Assembly: GCA_030598425.1 (NCBI GenBank)
Contig: JAUVPY010000174.1
Span: forward strand, 1-6,398
Length of the DNA stretch: 6,398 bases
Source of the DNA: Anaerolineae bacterium
GTDB lineage: Bacteria; Chloroflexota; Anaerolineae; 4572-78; NAK82
Direction: 5' to 3'
Shown here: positions 6,255 to 6,398 of the stretch, piece by piece
Numbering within the stretch: position 1 is the stretch's first letter
Layout: the number at the start of each line of letters is the position of its first letter
Notes under the pieces: generated by a model
Seen by the model: only the letters and a program-made list of their open reading frames with translations
Told to the model about the DNA's origin: nothing
Database searches by the model: none
Made by a program: the position numbers and the translations under genes

Positions 6255-6398
6255 ATGGGTACCTTCAAAATCACTCCGGGTACTCAAAATCCCCACAGAC
6301 GGAAATGGATGGTCCACCTCGCCATATCGGCCGCCTTCGTCTTGGCGGTTATTGTGTATGTATTGGCACCCGTATTGGCATGGCAGTGGATCCGAAAC
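6255..6398 (+). CDS. Partial protein with N-terminal signal peptide or membrane anchor (function unknown)
   Basis: Only the first 48 residues are present; the frame is open to the right edge. The N-terminus (MGTFKITPGTQNPHRRKW) is polar and basic. It is followed by one hydrophobic stretch at about residues 19-42 (core LAISAAFVLAVIVYVLAPVLA) and then WQWIRN. The basic patch before the hydrophobic core predicts a cytoplasmic N-terminus with the rest outside, either as a signal peptide or as a signal anchor. VLAPVLA offers possible Ala-x-Ala-like cleavage positions, but none is clear. ATG 6255 is chosen because GAGG lies 6 bases before it; ATG 6243 would add four residues. The gene has its own strong promoter and follows the dnaE terminator, so it is probably not part of the dnaE transcript. 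The catalytic or binding part of the protein lies outside the window, so no function can be given. Confidence 0.7.
   Translation, partial: MGTFKITPGTQNPHRRKWMVHLAISAAFVLAVIVYVLAPVLAWQWIRN

Noticed and set aside
1..6398. tRNA, rRNA, CRISPR array, insertion sequence, intein in dnaE, or a defence system
   Set aside because: None was seen by reading both strands: no spaced direct repeats, no transposase or integrase motifs, no terminal inverted repeats, and dnaE is contiguous with no intein-sized insertion.

Overview
This 6.4 kb window looks like ordinary bacterial chromosome. The best guess at the host is a member of the Chloroflexota or a similar lineage. That guess is inference, based on the overall character of the DnaE protein, its extra C-terminal domain and TGGTATAAT-like promoters; no rRNA or other marker is present to confirm it. 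No mobile element, CRISPR array, tRNA, rRNA, defence gene or phage gene could be seen.

Layout, left to right. (1) Positions 1-1091, minus strand: a partial gene for an unrecognised single-pass membrane protein. It carries two diverged copies of a 59-residue domain and then a Pro/Ser/Thr-rich linker, and it runs off the left edge. (2) Positions 1141-1941, minus strand: a complete, intact mutM (formamidopyrimidine/8-oxoguanine DNA glycosylase). The membrane-protein gene follows 49 bases downstream with no visible terminator, so the two probably form an operon. (3) Positions 1942-2341: a divergent regulatory region with promoter-like sequences for mutM (leftward) and for dnaE (rightward), plus an interrupted inverted repeat between them. 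(4) Positions 2342-5908, plus strand: a complete dnaE, the replicative DNA polymerase III alpha subunit, with an apparently intact PHP metal site. (5) Positions 5909-6242: a hairpin terminator followed by a strong sigma-70-type promoter. (6) Positions 6255-6398, plus strand: the first 48 codons of an unrecognised membrane or secreted protein cut by the right edge.

Functionally, a base-excision repair glycosylase for oxidised guanine sits back to back with the chromosomal replicase. This arrangement could allow shared control, but nothing in the sequence proves it. The least explained item is the duplicated-domain membrane protein co-directional with mutM. I found no convincing new multi-gene system; the findings below are mostly modest, checkable observations.
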